Positions 7,331-14,377 of a stretch of DNA of 19,011 nt are shown in pieces. The number at the start of each line of letters is the position of its first letter. Positions within the stretch are counted from its first letter, which is position 1. The position numbers and the translations under genes were made by a program. The stretch covers positions 1-19,011 of the forward strand of contig JAGAEH010000178.1 in NCBI GenBank assembly GCA_017613225.1, given 5' to 3'. The DNA comes from Lachnospiraceae bacterium. Its GTDB lineage: Bacteria > Bacillota > Clostridia > Lachnospirales > Lachnospiraceae. Below the pieces are notes generated by a model. That model had not been told where the DNA came from. It saw only the letters and a program-made list of their open reading frames with translations, and did no database searches.

Positions 7331-8497
7331 ATGGATACGAAGGAACAAGGAAAGCTATATACCTGGATCGCCCCCTGCCACTTTGGACTGGAGGCGGTCT
7401 GCAAGCGGGAGATCACGGACCTGGGCTATGAGATCGCCTCGGTGGAGGACGGAAAGGTGAGCTTCCTGGCGGGGCCGGAGGGCTGCGCCAGGGCCAACAT
7501 CTTCCTGCGCACCGCGGAGCGGGTGCTGCTGCAAGTGGGAAGTTTTGAGGCCCGGACCTGGGACGAACTCTTCGAGGCTACCAGGGCGCTGCCCTGGGAG
7601 GAATATCTGCCGCCGGACGCGAAGTTCTGGGTCACCAAGGCCAATTCGGTAAAGAGCAAGCTCTTCAGCCCGTCGGACATCCAGTCCATCATGAAAAAGG
7701 CCATCGTGGAGCGCATGAAGGCCCGCTACCGCATGGAGTGGTTTCCGGAGACGGGAGCGGAATTCCCCATCCGCGTGGCCGTCTTAAAGGACCGGGTCAC
7801 GGTGGGTCTGGATACCAGCGGACAGTCGCTGCACAAGCGGGGCTACCGCAAGCTGGTGAGCGCGGCGCCCATCACGGAGACGCTGGCAGCGGCGCTGATC
7901 ATGCTGACGCCCTGGAAGCGGGACCGCATCCTGGTGGATCCTTTCTGCGGCAGCGGCACCTTTCCCATCGAAGCCGCGCTGATGGCGGCGGACATCGCGC
8001 CGGGGATGGACCGGGAATTCACGGCGGAGAACTGGACGGAACTGATCCCGAAAAAGGCCTGGTACGAGGCGGTGACGGAGGCCAACGACCGCATCCTGAT
8101 GGACGTGGTGACGGAGATCCAGGGCTATGACATCGACGGGGACATCGTGAAGGCCGCCCGGGACAACGCGCGCCGTGCCGGGGTGGACCATCTGATCCAT
8201 TTCCAGCAGCGGCCGGTGGAAAAGCTGAGCCATCACAATAAATACGGGTTCATCATCACCAACCCTCCCTACGGGGAGCGCATCGAGGAGAAGGAGGCGC
8301 TGCCGGCGCTGTACAGGACCATCGGGGAGCGGCTGGCGCTTCTGGACACCTGGTCGGCGTACATCATCACGGCCTATGAGGACGCGGAGAAGTACATCGG
8401 GAAGAAGGCGGAGAAGAACCGGAAGATCTACAACGGGATGATGAAGACTTACTTTTATCAGTTCCCCGGGCCGAAGCCGCCGAAAAGGCAGCAATAG
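7331..8497 (+). CDS. THUMP-domain class I SAM-dependent RNA methyltransferase (RlmL/YpsC type)
   Basis: The product has 388 residues from the ATG at 7331. A TTG at 7271 in the same frame would place the start inside the terminator and adds an atypical extension, so it is rejected. The N-terminal part (about 5-165) has the ferredoxin-like and THUMP features of rRNA guanine-N2 methyltransferases (opening APCHFGLEAVCKREI; the FRVTK-like KFWVTKANSVKSKLFS). The Rossmann domain has the SAM-binding motif VDPFCGSGTFPIEAALMA (Asp203) and the catalytic NPPYGER (Asn311). Family members methylate guanine N2 in 23S rRNA; the exact target here is inferred only by family. No ribosome binding site is seen upstream of the ATG (TTACACTAACCCC), which is unusual beside neighbours with strong ones. 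Confidence 0.9.
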   Translation: MDTKEQGKLYTWIAPCHFGLEAVCKREITDLGYEIASVEDGKVSFLAGPEGCARANIFLRTAERVLLQVGSFEARTWDELFEATRALPWEEYLPPDAKFWVTKANSVKSKLFSPSDIQSIMKKAIVERMKARYRMEWFPETGAEFPIRVAVLKDRVTVGLDTSGQSLHKRGYRKLVSAAPITETLAAALIMLTPWKRDRILVDPFCGSGTFPIEAALMAADIAPGMDREFTAENWTELIPKKAWYEAVTEANDRILMDVVTEIQGYDIDGDIVKAARDNARRAGVDHLIHFQQRPVEKLSHHNKYGFIITNPPYGERIEEKEALPALYRTIGERLALLDTWSAYIITAYEDAEKYIGKKAEKNRKIYNGMMKTYFYQFPGPKPPKRQQ

Positions 8498-8507
8498 AGC
8501 AGATTCA

Positions 8508-8750
8508 GCCCTGCAAAAGGCCTGCGCTCGCGGAACGAAAGCGACTTTGCGAGAGCACTTAGGCGGTGCTTGCAGCGCCTTACGTGCGACGCATACCGGG
8601 CCCTTAGCGAGCAGCGCGAGCTTAGTAGCCCGGTAAGGCTTGGCTGATTCAAGGCGCCCTGCGGTGCAAGCGGTCCTCGGGACGCCTCGGCCGGACGTTG
8701 CCTCGCCAAGGGCTTTCGTTTATGCTCGCTTAAGGCTTCTTTTGCAGGGC
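8508..8750. repeat. Inverted-repeat, multi-hairpin intergenic element
   Basis: The 338 bp between the methyltransferase and rdgB contain no credible gene. GCCCTGCAAAAG (8508-8519) is the exact reverse complement of CTTTTGCAGGGC (8739-8750). Further in, AACGAAAGC (8534-8542) matches GCTTTCGTT (8712-8720) and GCGAG (8549-8553) matches CTCGC (8702-8706), in the same nested order, so the ends can zip into a long imperfect stem. Internal hairpins include TACCGGGC/GCCCGGTA (8594-8601 with 8628-8635), AGGCG/CGCCT (8561-8565 with 8576-8580) and GTCCtcgGGAC (8673-8683). It could be a MITE-like or dispersed genomic repeat, or a structured RNA. A 128-codon open frame on the - strand here looks spurious. 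Confidence 0.6.
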
Positions 8751-8796
8751 GGAAAGCGCCGCTCAGGCAGAAATGATTCTTTTGCAGGGCGGAAAG
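8737..8796 (+). repeat. Exact 20-bp direct repeat at 40-bp spacing
   Basis: TTCTTTTGCAGGGCGGAAAG occurs at 8737-8756 and 8777-8796. Each copy contains the CTTTTGCAGGGC that pairs with the left end of the inverted-repeat element, so the left arm has two alternative partners. This could mark a partial second copy of the element's right end. Confidence 0.85.
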
Positions 8797-8835
8797 TGCT
8801 GTTCCGGGGAAGGGAATGACTAATTGGAGGATATC

Positions 8836-9462
8836 ATGGTCCACAGGATAATAGCGGCCACGGGGAACCGTGACAAGGTAAGGGAGTTTCGGGAACTGGC
8901 GGGAGACCTGCCGGTGGAGATCCTGTCCCTGAAGGACATTGCGTTTACGGGAGAGATCGTCGAGACGGGCACCAGCTTCGCGGAAAACGCGCGGATCAAG
9001 GCGCGCTCAGTGTGGGAACAGACCGGCGGTCTGGTGTTCGCGGACGACTCCGGCCTGGCCATCGACGCACTGGACGGCTTTCCGGGCATTTATTCCGCCA
9101 GATTCATGGGCGAGGACGCGCCTTACGACCTGAAATGCGCGGAGCTGAACCGCATGCTTGACGAGAAGAATGTTCCTCGGGAAGAGCGCAGGGCCCGGTT
9201 CGTCTGCGCCATCGCGGCGGTGTTTCCGGACGGCCATGAGGAACTGACCGAGGCGGATGTAGAGGGCCTGATCATCCGCGAGATGCGGGGCAGGAACGGT
9301 TTCGGTTACGACCCCGTGTTCTATGTGCCGGAGTTTGGCTGCACCACGGCGGAGATGAGCGAAGAGCAGAAGAACCTGATCAGCCACCGGGGCCGGGCCT
9401 TCGTGCAGATGATCCCGAAGATTCGGGAGTGGCTGGAGAAAGAGGAGAGCGCGGAGGGCTGA
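8836..9462 (+). CDS. rdgB: RdgB/HAM1-family XTP/dITP pyrophosphatase
   Basis: The 208-residue product is close to the family's usual length of about 200. The ATG at 8836 has GGAGG at 8826-8830; the in-frame TTG at 8824 is too early relative to that site. Motifs in order: the nucleotide-binding start ATGNRDKVREF, the metal and catalytic segment DDSGLAIDAL followed by GFPGIYSARF, the base-recognition loop GRNGFGYDPVF, and the late SHRGRAF. The enzyme hydrolyses ITP, dITP and XTP to monophosphates and pyrophosphate in the cytoplasm, keeping deaminated purines out of DNA and RNA. It is separated from the methyltransferase by the repeat element, so it may have its own promoter, which I could not identify. 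No clear terminator follows it before the tRNA promoter. Confidence 0.95.
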   Translation: MVHRIIAATGNRDKVREFRELAGDLPVEILSLKDIAFTGEIVETGTSFAENARIKARSVWEQTGGLVFADDSGLAIDALDGFPGIYSARFMGEDAPYDLKCAELNRMLDEKNVPREERRARFVCAIAAVFPDGHEELTEADVEGLIIREMRGRNGFGYDPVFYVPEFGCTTAEMSEEQKNLISHRGRAFVQMIPKIREWLEKEESAEG

Positions 9463-9503
9463 AAAACCGTTCAAAAAACCGCGCAAATCGGAAAAGTCAT
9501 GCC

Positions 9504-9532
9504 TTGACAAAGCAGTCCCTTCTCTATATAAT
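9504..9532 (+). promoter_or_regulatory. Perfect-consensus sigma-A promoter for the tRNA operon
   Basis: TTGACA (9504-9509), a 17-bp spacer and TATAAT (9527-9532) match the consensus at all 12 positions. The predicted start near 9539 lies about 23 nt before the first tRNA, as expected for a strong stable-RNA promoter. Confidence 0.93.
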
Positions 9533-9561
9533 GATTTTTGCGCGTTTCACAGCGGGATCGC

Positions 9562-9632
9562 GCGGGTGTAGTTCAGTGGCAGAACACCAGCCTTCCAAGC
9601 TGGACATGTGGGTTCGATTCCCATCACCCGCT
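9562..9632 (+). tRNA. tRNA-Gly (anticodon TCC)
   Basis: The acceptor stem GCGGGTG pairs with CACCCGC (9625-9631), followed by discriminator T, usual for bacterial tRNA-Gly. The anticodon stem CCAGC/GCTGG holds loop CTTCCAA, with TCC at 9594-9596. The T arm contains GGTTCGATTCC. The CCA end is not encoded. Confidence 0.96.
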
Positions 9633-9653
9633 TTGTGATTCGTCACAGAATAT

Positions 9654-9728
<75 letters not shown>

Positions 9729-9753
9729 TTTAGGAGTCTCAAAGCAGATTCAA

Positions 9754-9825
9754 TGGGCTATCGCCAAGCGGCAAGGCACAGGACTTTGACTCCTGCATTC
9801 GTTGGTTCGAATCCAACTAGCCCAG
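9754..9825 (+). tRNA. tRNA-Gln (anticodon TTG)
   Basis: TGGGCTA pairs with TAGCCCA (9818-9824), giving the weak U1:A72 pair typical of tRNA-Gln; the discriminator is G. The anticodon stem CAGGA/TCCTG holds loop CTTTGAC, with TTG at 9786-9788. CCA is not encoded. Confidence 0.96.
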
Positions 9826-9847
9826 TTTGGATGAACCATTTTTTTAT

Positions 9848-9920
9848 GGGCCATTAGCTCAGGTGGTAGAGCACTTGACTTTTAATCAAGTTGTCCGGGG
9901 TTCGAGTCCCCGATGGCTCA
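9848..9920 (+). tRNA. tRNA-Lys (anticodon TTT)
   Basis: GGGCCAT pairs with ATGGCTC (9913-9919, one G-U pair); the discriminator is A. The anticodon stem CTTGA/TCAAG holds loop CTTTTAA, with TTT at 9881-9883. The T arm contains GGTTCGAGTCC. CCA is not encoded. It is the last tRNA of the cluster. Confidence 0.96.
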
Positions 9921-9922
9921 CG

Positions 9923-9949
9923 GATCCGGCGGACGTGCCGGATCTTTTT
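9923..9949 (+). terminator. Intrinsic terminator of the tRNA operon
   Basis: GATCCGGC (9923-9930) pairs with GCCGGATC (9937-9944) around a 6-nt loop and runs straight into TTTTT (9945-9949) and further Ts. It begins 3 nt after the tRNA-Lys end. Confidence 0.92.
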
Positions 9950-9954
9950 CTTTT

Positions 9955-9978
9955 AAAAGCCCCTGTCCGGGGGCTTTT
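9955..9978 (+). terminator. Second, tandem terminator
   Basis: AAAAGCCCC (9955-9963) pairs with GGGGCTTTT (9970-9978) around a 6-nt loop. The A- and T-runs at its edges allow it to act in either direction. It backs up the first terminator and isolates the TRAP operon. Confidence 0.8.
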
Positions 9979-10012
9979 CTGTTATCCCCGGAGCCCAAAA
10001 AAGAAGAAAGAA

Positions 10013-10050
10013 TTCAGTATAGACCGCGGTCTATTGCCGAATTGACTGAA
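10013..10050. promoter_or_regulatory. 16-bp perfect palindrome with flanking arms, candidate operator
   Basis: ATAGACCGCGGTCTAT at 10019-10034 is a perfect palindrome. Flanking TTCAGT (10013-10018) and ACTGAA (10045-10050) are also complementary. It lies 60-75 bp upstream of the strong promoter at 10094. A weaker promoter-like pair, TTGACT (10042-10047) and TACATT (10064-10069, 16-bp spacer), begins just after it. A dimeric regulator site is the simplest reading; the regulator is not in the window. Confidence 0.45.
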
Positions 10051-10093
10051 AAATAAAAACCTGTACATTTCGACCTGAGATTTCGTTAAGGCC

Positions 10094-10121
10094 TTGACAA
10101 AAGTGCGAAAATATATAAAAT
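10094..10121 (+). promoter_or_regulatory. Sigma-A promoter of the TAXI-TRAP operon
   Basis: TTGACA (10094-10099), a 16-bp spacer and TAAAAT (10116-10121), in an A/T-rich context, predict a start near 10128. This gives a leader of about 68 nt before the binding-protein ATG. Confidence 0.75.
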
Positions 10122-10136
10122 TTAATTACAAAGGGA

Positions 10137-10160
10137 GCGCCGGTTTTGAGACGCCGGCGC
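10137..10160 (+). other. 5' leader stem-loop of the TRAP mRNA
   Basis: GCGCCGG (10137-10143) pairs with CCGGCGC (10154-10160) around a 10-nt loop, about 10 nt from the predicted 5' end. The ribosome binding site GAGGAGG (10184-10190) lies outside it, so it more likely stabilises the transcript than blocks translation. Confidence 0.5.
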
Positions 10161-10195
10161 ATGTGAAAAATGATATCAAAAAAGAGGAGGAAACA

Positions 10196-11170
10196 ATGAT
10201 GAAAAAGATTTTGGCTCTGATCCTCGCGCTGGTCATGGTGTTCTCACTGTGCGCCTGCGGAGGCGAAGAAGGCGGCGGTAAGACCGGCGGAAACCTGAAC
10301 TTTACCACCGGCGGCGACCAGGGTACCTATTATGGCTTCGGCACGGTCCTGGCCGGCGTGATCAGTGACAAGACAAGCACCCAGGTGACGGCCATCACCT
10401 CCGGCGGTTCCAAGGCCAACATCGAGGCCATGGAAGCCGGCGATGCCCAGATCGGCTTCGTGCAGTCCGACGTAGGCGCCTATGCCTTCCAGGGCGTACG
10501 TCTGTTCGAGGAAGGCGGCAAGATCGACAACTTCTCCACCATCTGCAACCTGTACATGGAGCAGGTCCAGATCGTAACGCTGAACCCCGACATCAAGACC
10601 GTTGAGGACCTGAAGGGCAAGACCGTCTCCATCGGCGCTGCCGGTTCCGGCGTGTACTTCAACGCCATCGACGTTCTGAATGCCTATGGCCTGACGGAAG
10701 ACGACATCACCCCTACCTATCAGTCCTTCGGTGACAGCACCGAGGCCCTGCAGGACGGCAAGATCGACGCCGCCTTCGTTGTGGCCGGCGCTCCTACCAC
10801 GGCCGTGACTTCCCTGGCTGCTACCAAGCCGGTGTATCTGGTAAGCCTGGATGATGCCCACATCGACGCTCTGATTGCGGCATCCCCTTACTACAGCAAG
10901 AACGTCATCGGCAAGGACGTGTACGGAACCCCTGAAGACGTGACCACCGTTGCGGTGGGCGCCGTCATCGTGGCCCGCGACGATGTCTCCGAGGATGATG
11001 TCTACAACTTCATCTCCGCCATCTACAACAACATCGACAGCATCAAGGAAGCCCATGCCAAGGGCGCCGAGCTGGATCTGAACTTTGCCGCTTCCTACGA
11101 GGCCGTTCCTTATCACAAGGGCGCTGCCAAGTACTTCCAGGAGAAGGGCATCACTGTCAAGACCAAATAA
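10196..11170 (+). CDS. TAXI-family TRAP transporter substrate-binding lipoprotein
   Basis: The product has 324 residues from ATG 10196, with GAGGAGG 5 nt upstream. An in-frame TTG at 10094 is the -35 box and is rejected. The lipoprotein signal peptide (MMKKILALILALVMVFSL) ends in LCAC, with Cys21 the likely lipidated residue, followed by a Gly/Glu spacer. The mature part has the TAXI pattern: FTTGGDQGTYYGFGTVLAGVI near the start, SGGSKANIEAMEAGDAQIGFVQSD, then VEDLKGKTVSIGAAGSGVYFNA, and DGKIDAAFVVAGAP. It captures a solute outside the cell and hands it to the fused TRAP permease downstream, with uptake driven by ion gradient, not ATP. TAXI proteins often bind small carboxylates such as glutamate; the substrate here is not determinable. 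Confidence 0.93.
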   Translation: MMKKILALILALVMVFSLCACGGEEGGGKTGGNLNFTTGGDQGTYYGFGTVLAGVISDKTSTQVTAITSGGSKANIEAMEAGDAQIGFVQSDVGAYAFQGVRLFEEGGKIDNFSTICNLYMEQVQIVTLNPDIKTVEDLKGKTVSIGAAGSGVYFNAIDVLNAYGLTEDDITPTYQSFGDSTEALQDGKIDAAFVVAGAPTTAVTSLAATKPVYLVSLDDAHIDALIAASPYYSKNVIGKDVYGTPEDVTTVAVGAVIVARDDVSEDDVYNFISAIYNNIDSIKEAHAKGAELDLNFAASYEAVPYHKGAAKYFQEKGITVKTK

Positions 11171-11185
11171 GACCTTTTGACGTCG

Positions 11186-11235
11186 GGACTGCCGGACGCA
11201 GGCCGAAAGACCTGTACCGGCAGTCCTTCTGCTTT
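11186..11235 (+). other. Intercistronic hairpin between TRAP binding protein and permease
   Basis: GGACTGCCGG (11186-11195) pairs exactly with CCGGCAGTCC (11217-11226). Inside, CAGG (11199-11202) pairs with CCTG (11211-11214). A moderate T-rich run follows (TTCTGCTTTG). It may act as a partial terminator or 3' stabiliser, so that more binding protein than permease is made. Confidence 0.6.
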
Positions 11236-11291
11236 GATTTCTGCCCTGAAGAGTACAGAAACAAAACGAAAGGGGAAGGAAAGGAGAGTTT

Positions 11292-13328
11292 ATGAGCGAG
11301 CCCGAAAAAAACAAAACCATCGGCGATGAGCTGATGGATACTCAGAGCGAGGGAGCCGCTCTTGAAAACGCGATACTGAGCGCGGATCAAGTCGACGTCG
11401 GCACGGCTGCGGACGTCGAGGAGATCATGAAAAAATATGATAATGAGTCCAACACCAGGATCTGGGAGGGCACGCCGAAGCAGATCGTCCGCTGGGTCAG
11501 CATCCTGTTTTCGCTGTACAGCATCTATGTGACGCTGTTTTCCAACGCGCTGCCCGAAGTCAGGCTGACCATGTTCTTGGGCATGATCCTGATCCTGGGT
11601 TATCTGCATTATCCGATCAAAAAAGGAAATCAGAAGGTCAACTACCTGCCCTGGTACGACATCGTGATCATGGCAGCCGGCGCCTTTTCATTCTTCTATT
11701 TTGCCGCGAACGCGAAGTCCATCATTCAGCTGGCCACCAGGGTCACCAAGGACTGGTACATGATCGCCATGGCCATCATAGCCATCCTGGCGCTGATGGA
11801 ACTGTGCCGGCGCTGCGTCGGTATCCCGATCCTGTGCGTGGTAGGCCTGCTGATGATCTACACCTTCATGAACGTGCGTTTCGGCAAGGTCATCTATGAC
11901 CTGTACTACACCACCACCGGCGTCATGAACACGCCCATCAACGTCTGCGCCAAGTACATCGTGGTGTTCATCATCTTCGGCGCGTTCCTGGAACGGACCG
12001 GCATATCCAACTTCTTCATCGACCTGGCCAACAGCCTCTGCGGATCTTCCGCCGGCGGCCCCGCCAAGGTGGCGGTCATCTCCTCCGCCCTGTGCGGCAT
12101 GGTGTCCGGCTCCTCCGTGGGCAATACCGTTACCACCGGTTCCGTGACCATCCCGATGATGAAGCGCTGCGGCTATAAGCCCCAGTTCGCCGGCGCCGTT
12201 GAGGCAGCGGCCTCCACAGGCGGCCAGATCATGCCGCCCATCATGGGCGCCGCGGCCTTCCTGATGGCAGAGTACATGGGCGTGCCCTACGGCAAGGTCG
12301 CGTTAAAGGCCATCCTGCCCGCCGTGCTGTATTTCGCGGGCATCTACATCGCCGTCCACCTGGAGGCAAAGAAGCTGGGCCTGCGGGGCATCCCGAAGGA
12401 GGAGCTGCCCAGGATGCGGGCCCTGCTCCCCAAGAGCTTCCTGCTGATCCCGCTGATCGTGCTGGTAGTCCTGGTAGCGTCCAACGCCTATACGATGCAG
12501 TTCGCGGCTACCATCGCCATCTTCCTGTGCATCGGCGTGGGCCTGCTGAACAAGGATAACCGCATCAACCTAAGCAAGATCCTGGATGCGCTGGAGGCGG
12601 GCGGCCGCGGAACCATTTCCGTGGCGGTGGCCTGCGCCATGGCCGGTCTGGTGGCCGGCTGCATCACCTCCACCGGTCTGGCTTCCACCCTGATCCGCCT
12701 GATCGTCAAGGTCTCCGGCGGCAACGCCATGATCGCCCTGATGCTGACCATGATCTGCTGCATCATCCTGGGCATGGGCGTTCCCACCACGGCCAACTAC
12801 TGCATCATGGCGGCCACCTGCGCGCCGATCCTGATCGACCCCCGCATCGGCATCCCGCTGGTGTGCGCGCACTTCTTCGTGTTCTACTTCGGCATCGTGG
12901 CGGACATCACCCCGCCCGTTGCTCTGGCAGCCTACGCGGGCTCGGCCATCGCCAAGGCGCCTCCGATGAAGACGGCATTGAACGCCACGCGTATCGCCAT
13001 CGCGGCCTTCATCGTGCCTTACATCCTGGCCTTCAGCCCTGCCATGGTATTTGAATTCGCGGAAGGCACTTCCACCTTCATGACCATCGTCCAGGTGGTA
13101 CAGATCTGCGCCACCTCACTGCTTGGCATCTTCGGTGTGGCAGCGGGCTTGAACGGTTACCTGTTCAAGACCATTCCGTTCCCGCTGCGTCTGGCGATGA
13201 TCGCCGGCGGTATCTGCATGATGATCCCCGGCACCCTGACCGACATCATCGGTCTGGCGGTCGTGGGCGCCGTAGTCGCTTTCCAGTTCATCACCAAGAA
13301 GAAAGGAAGCGCGGCAGTCGCGGGCTGA
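11292..13328 (+). CDS. TRAP transporter fused permease (4TM/12TM, DctQM-like)
   Basis: The product has 678 residues, the usual size of fused TAXI-TRAP permeases. The ATG has AAGGAG at 11281-11286. The first 60 or so residues are cytoplasmic and acidic; a four-helix DctQ-like part follows (about 65-175), then a DctM-like part with many helices. The DctM part has family-typical segments: GAFLERTGISNFFIDLA, ALCGMVSGSSVGNTVTTGSVTIPMM, AAASTGGQIMPPIMGAAAFLMAEY, and GMGVPTTANYCIMAATCAPIL near residues 495-515, with DITPPVALAAYA later. It is the membrane channel for the substrate captured by the upstream lipoprotein, probably sodium-coupled as in characterised TRAP systems. The operon ends with the terminator at 13354. 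Confidence 0.95.
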   Translation: MSEPEKNKTIGDELMDTQSEGAALENAILSADQVDVGTAADVEEIMKKYDNESNTRIWEGTPKQIVRWVSILFSLYSIYVTLFSNALPEVRLTMFLGMILILGYLHYPIKKGNQKVNYLPWYDIVIMAAGAFSFFYFAANAKSIIQLATRVTKDWYMIAMAIIAILALMELCRRCVGIPILCVVGLLMIYTFMNVRFGKVIYDLYYTTTGVMNTPINVCAKYIVVFIIFGAFLERTGISNFFIDLANSLCGSSAGGPAKVAVISSALCGMVSGSSVGNTVTTGSVTIPMMKRCGYKPQFAGAVEAAASTGGQIMPPIMGAAAFLMAEYMGVPYGKVALKAILPAVLYFAGIYIAVHLEAKKLGLRGIPKEELPRMRALLPKSFLLIPLIVLVVLVASNAYTMQFAATIAIFLCIGVGLLNKDNRINLSKILDALEAGGRGTISVAVACAMAGLVAGCITSTGLASTLIRLIVKVSGGNAMIALMLTMICCIILGMGVPTTANYCIMAATCAPILIDPRIGIPLVCAHFFVFYFGIVADITPPVALAAYAGSAIAKAPPMKTALNATRIAIAAFIVPYILAFSPAMVFEFAEGTSTFMTIVQVVQICATSLLGIFGVAAGLNGYLFKTIPFPLRLAMIAGGICMMIPGTLTDIIGLAVVGAVVAFQFITKKKGSAAVAG

Positions 13329-13353
13329 CAGCGGTTTTAAAGCAAGTGCATCA

Positions 13354-13386
13354 AAGGGCGGCGGAGCGATCCGCCGCTCTTGTTTT
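13354..13386 (+). terminator. Intrinsic terminator of the TRAP operon
   Basis: A 12-bp stem (13354-13365 with 13370-13381, one G-U pair) is capped by the GNRA-type tetraloop GCGA and runs into TTGTTTTATT. The stem and U-tract overlap the -35 box of the next promoter. Confidence 0.9.
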
Positions 13387-13408
13387 ATTGGCGGAACCGT
13401 ACTACAAT
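13380..13408 (+). promoter_or_regulatory. Promoter of the peptide ABC importer operon, interlocked with the terminator
   Basis: TTGTTT (13380-13385), a 17-bp spacer and TACAAT (13403-13408) form a good sigma-A promoter whose -35 is the terminator's T-tract. The predicted start at about 13415-13418 falls on or within 3 nt of the ATG, implying a leaderless or near-leaderless message. Confidence 0.65.
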
Positions 13409-13417
13409 AGGCCCATA

Positions 13418-14377
13418 ATGGTCCGGTATTTTCTGAAAAGATTCATCCTCCTTTTGCCGACGCTGCTGGCGATCCTTCTGGCAGTTTTTTTGCTGCTCTC
13501 CGTGACGAGTCCGGAGGGCTTCCGCCGTTTCGGCATCCACAGCAGCGGCTATGAGCAGGGGGAGACGGATCTGCTGGACCGCCTGTTTGAAAAGACGGAC
13601 GCTCAGCCGGGCCTGATCAACAAGTACCTGCGTTACTGCTATGACTTGCTGATCCACGGGGAGTTCGGCAGTTCGGGCACGGCCTTTGACGTGGGCTACG
13701 AGATCTTTTACCGTCTGCGGCTGACGCTGATCATCGCAGTATTGGGGCTTTTGGTGTCGCTGCTGGTGGGCCTGCCCCTGGGCTTTACCGCGGCCCTGAA
13801 CAGCGGCGGCATGCGGGACAGGCTGGTGAGCATGGGCTCCCTGGTGCTGGCCTCGATCCCTTCCTACACCCTGGCGGTGCTGCTGATGGTGATCTTTACC
13901 CTGAACCTGCACTGGCTGCCACTGTCCGGCATGGTCTCCTGGCGGTCCTTCGTGATGCCCACCCTGGTGGTCTCCGCCGCGGGCATCGCCCTGGTGGTGA
14001 AGATGACCCGCTCGGCGGTGCTGGAGGTCTGCGGCAAGCAGTACGTCACCGTGCTGAAGGCCAAGGGTCTGGGCAAAAAGAGCATCGTCTATAAACATAT
14101 CCTGAAGAATTCCTGCATCACCATCGCCAGCGCGGCGGGCAACCTGGCCGCGCAGCTTTTGTGCGGCACACTGGTCGCCGAGAACTTTTTCGCGATCCCC
14201 GGCATCGGCCAGCTGGTATTCCGCTCCATCACCAAGGGGCAGCACGCCGTCATCCTGGGCACCATCGCGGTGCTTTCGGTGCTGCTGATGATCCTGAACA
14301 TCCTTTCGGATCTGGCCTGCGCGCTGATCAGCCCCCGGATCCGGGCAGGTTACAGCGGGGGAGGCAAAAAGGCATGA
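13418..14377 (+). CDS. Peptide/nickel-type ABC importer permease, DppB/OppB family
   Basis: The product has 319 residues. The start at 13418 gives MVRYFLKRFILLLP, the standard opening for this family; an upstream in-frame ATG (13346) lies in the terminator. No Shine-Dalgarno precedes the chosen ATG. Features: a first helix at about 8-30, an extracellular stretch with the family's FGSSG segment, then five further helices, and the EAA coupling loop around KQYVTVLKAKGLGKKSIVYKHILKN that docks with the ATPases. The ending FAIPGIGQLVFRSI is typical. Its stop overlaps the next start as ATGA. It forms the membrane pore with the following permease. The substrate, di- or oligopeptides or metal chelates, cannot be chosen from sequence. 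Confidence 0.93.
   Translation: MVRYFLKRFILLLPTLLAILLAVFLLLSVTSPEGFRRFGIHSSGYEQGETDLLDRLFEKTDAQPGLINKYLRYCYDLLIHGEFGSSGTAFDVGYEIFYRLRLTLIIAVLGLLVSLLVGLPLGFTAALNSGGMRDRLVSMGSLVLASIPSYTLAVLLMVIFTLNLHWLPLSGMVSWRSFVMPTLVVSAAGIALVVKMTRSAVLEVCGKQYVTVLKAKGLGKKSIVYKHILKNSCITIASAAGNLAAQLLCGTLVAENFFAIPGIGQLVFRSITKGQHAVILGTIAVLSVLLMILNILSDLACALISPRIRAGYSGGGKKA

Noticed and set aside
8508..8796. Insertion sequence remnant
   Set aside because: There is no transposase fragment in either strand and I could not define a target-site duplication at the ends, so only a repeat or MITE-like label is supportable.
8458..8844. 128-codon - strand frame across the intergenic repeat element
   Set aside because: It is formed by the repeat element and the ends of both neighbouring genes; no domain, no ribosome binding site, Arg/Ser/Leu-rich composition. 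Frames of this kind commonly arise on dispersed repeats.
10094..10195. Extended N-terminus of the TAXI binding protein from a TTG at 10094
   Set aside because: That TTG is part of the TTGACA -35 box and lies upstream of the predicted transcript start; the lipoprotein signal peptide starts at 10196 behind GAGGAGG.
14161..14373. Upstream extension of the OppC-type permease
   Set aside because: It lies in another frame of the OppB-type gene and lacks family similarity; the ATG at 14374 has a ribosome binding site and the usual family start.
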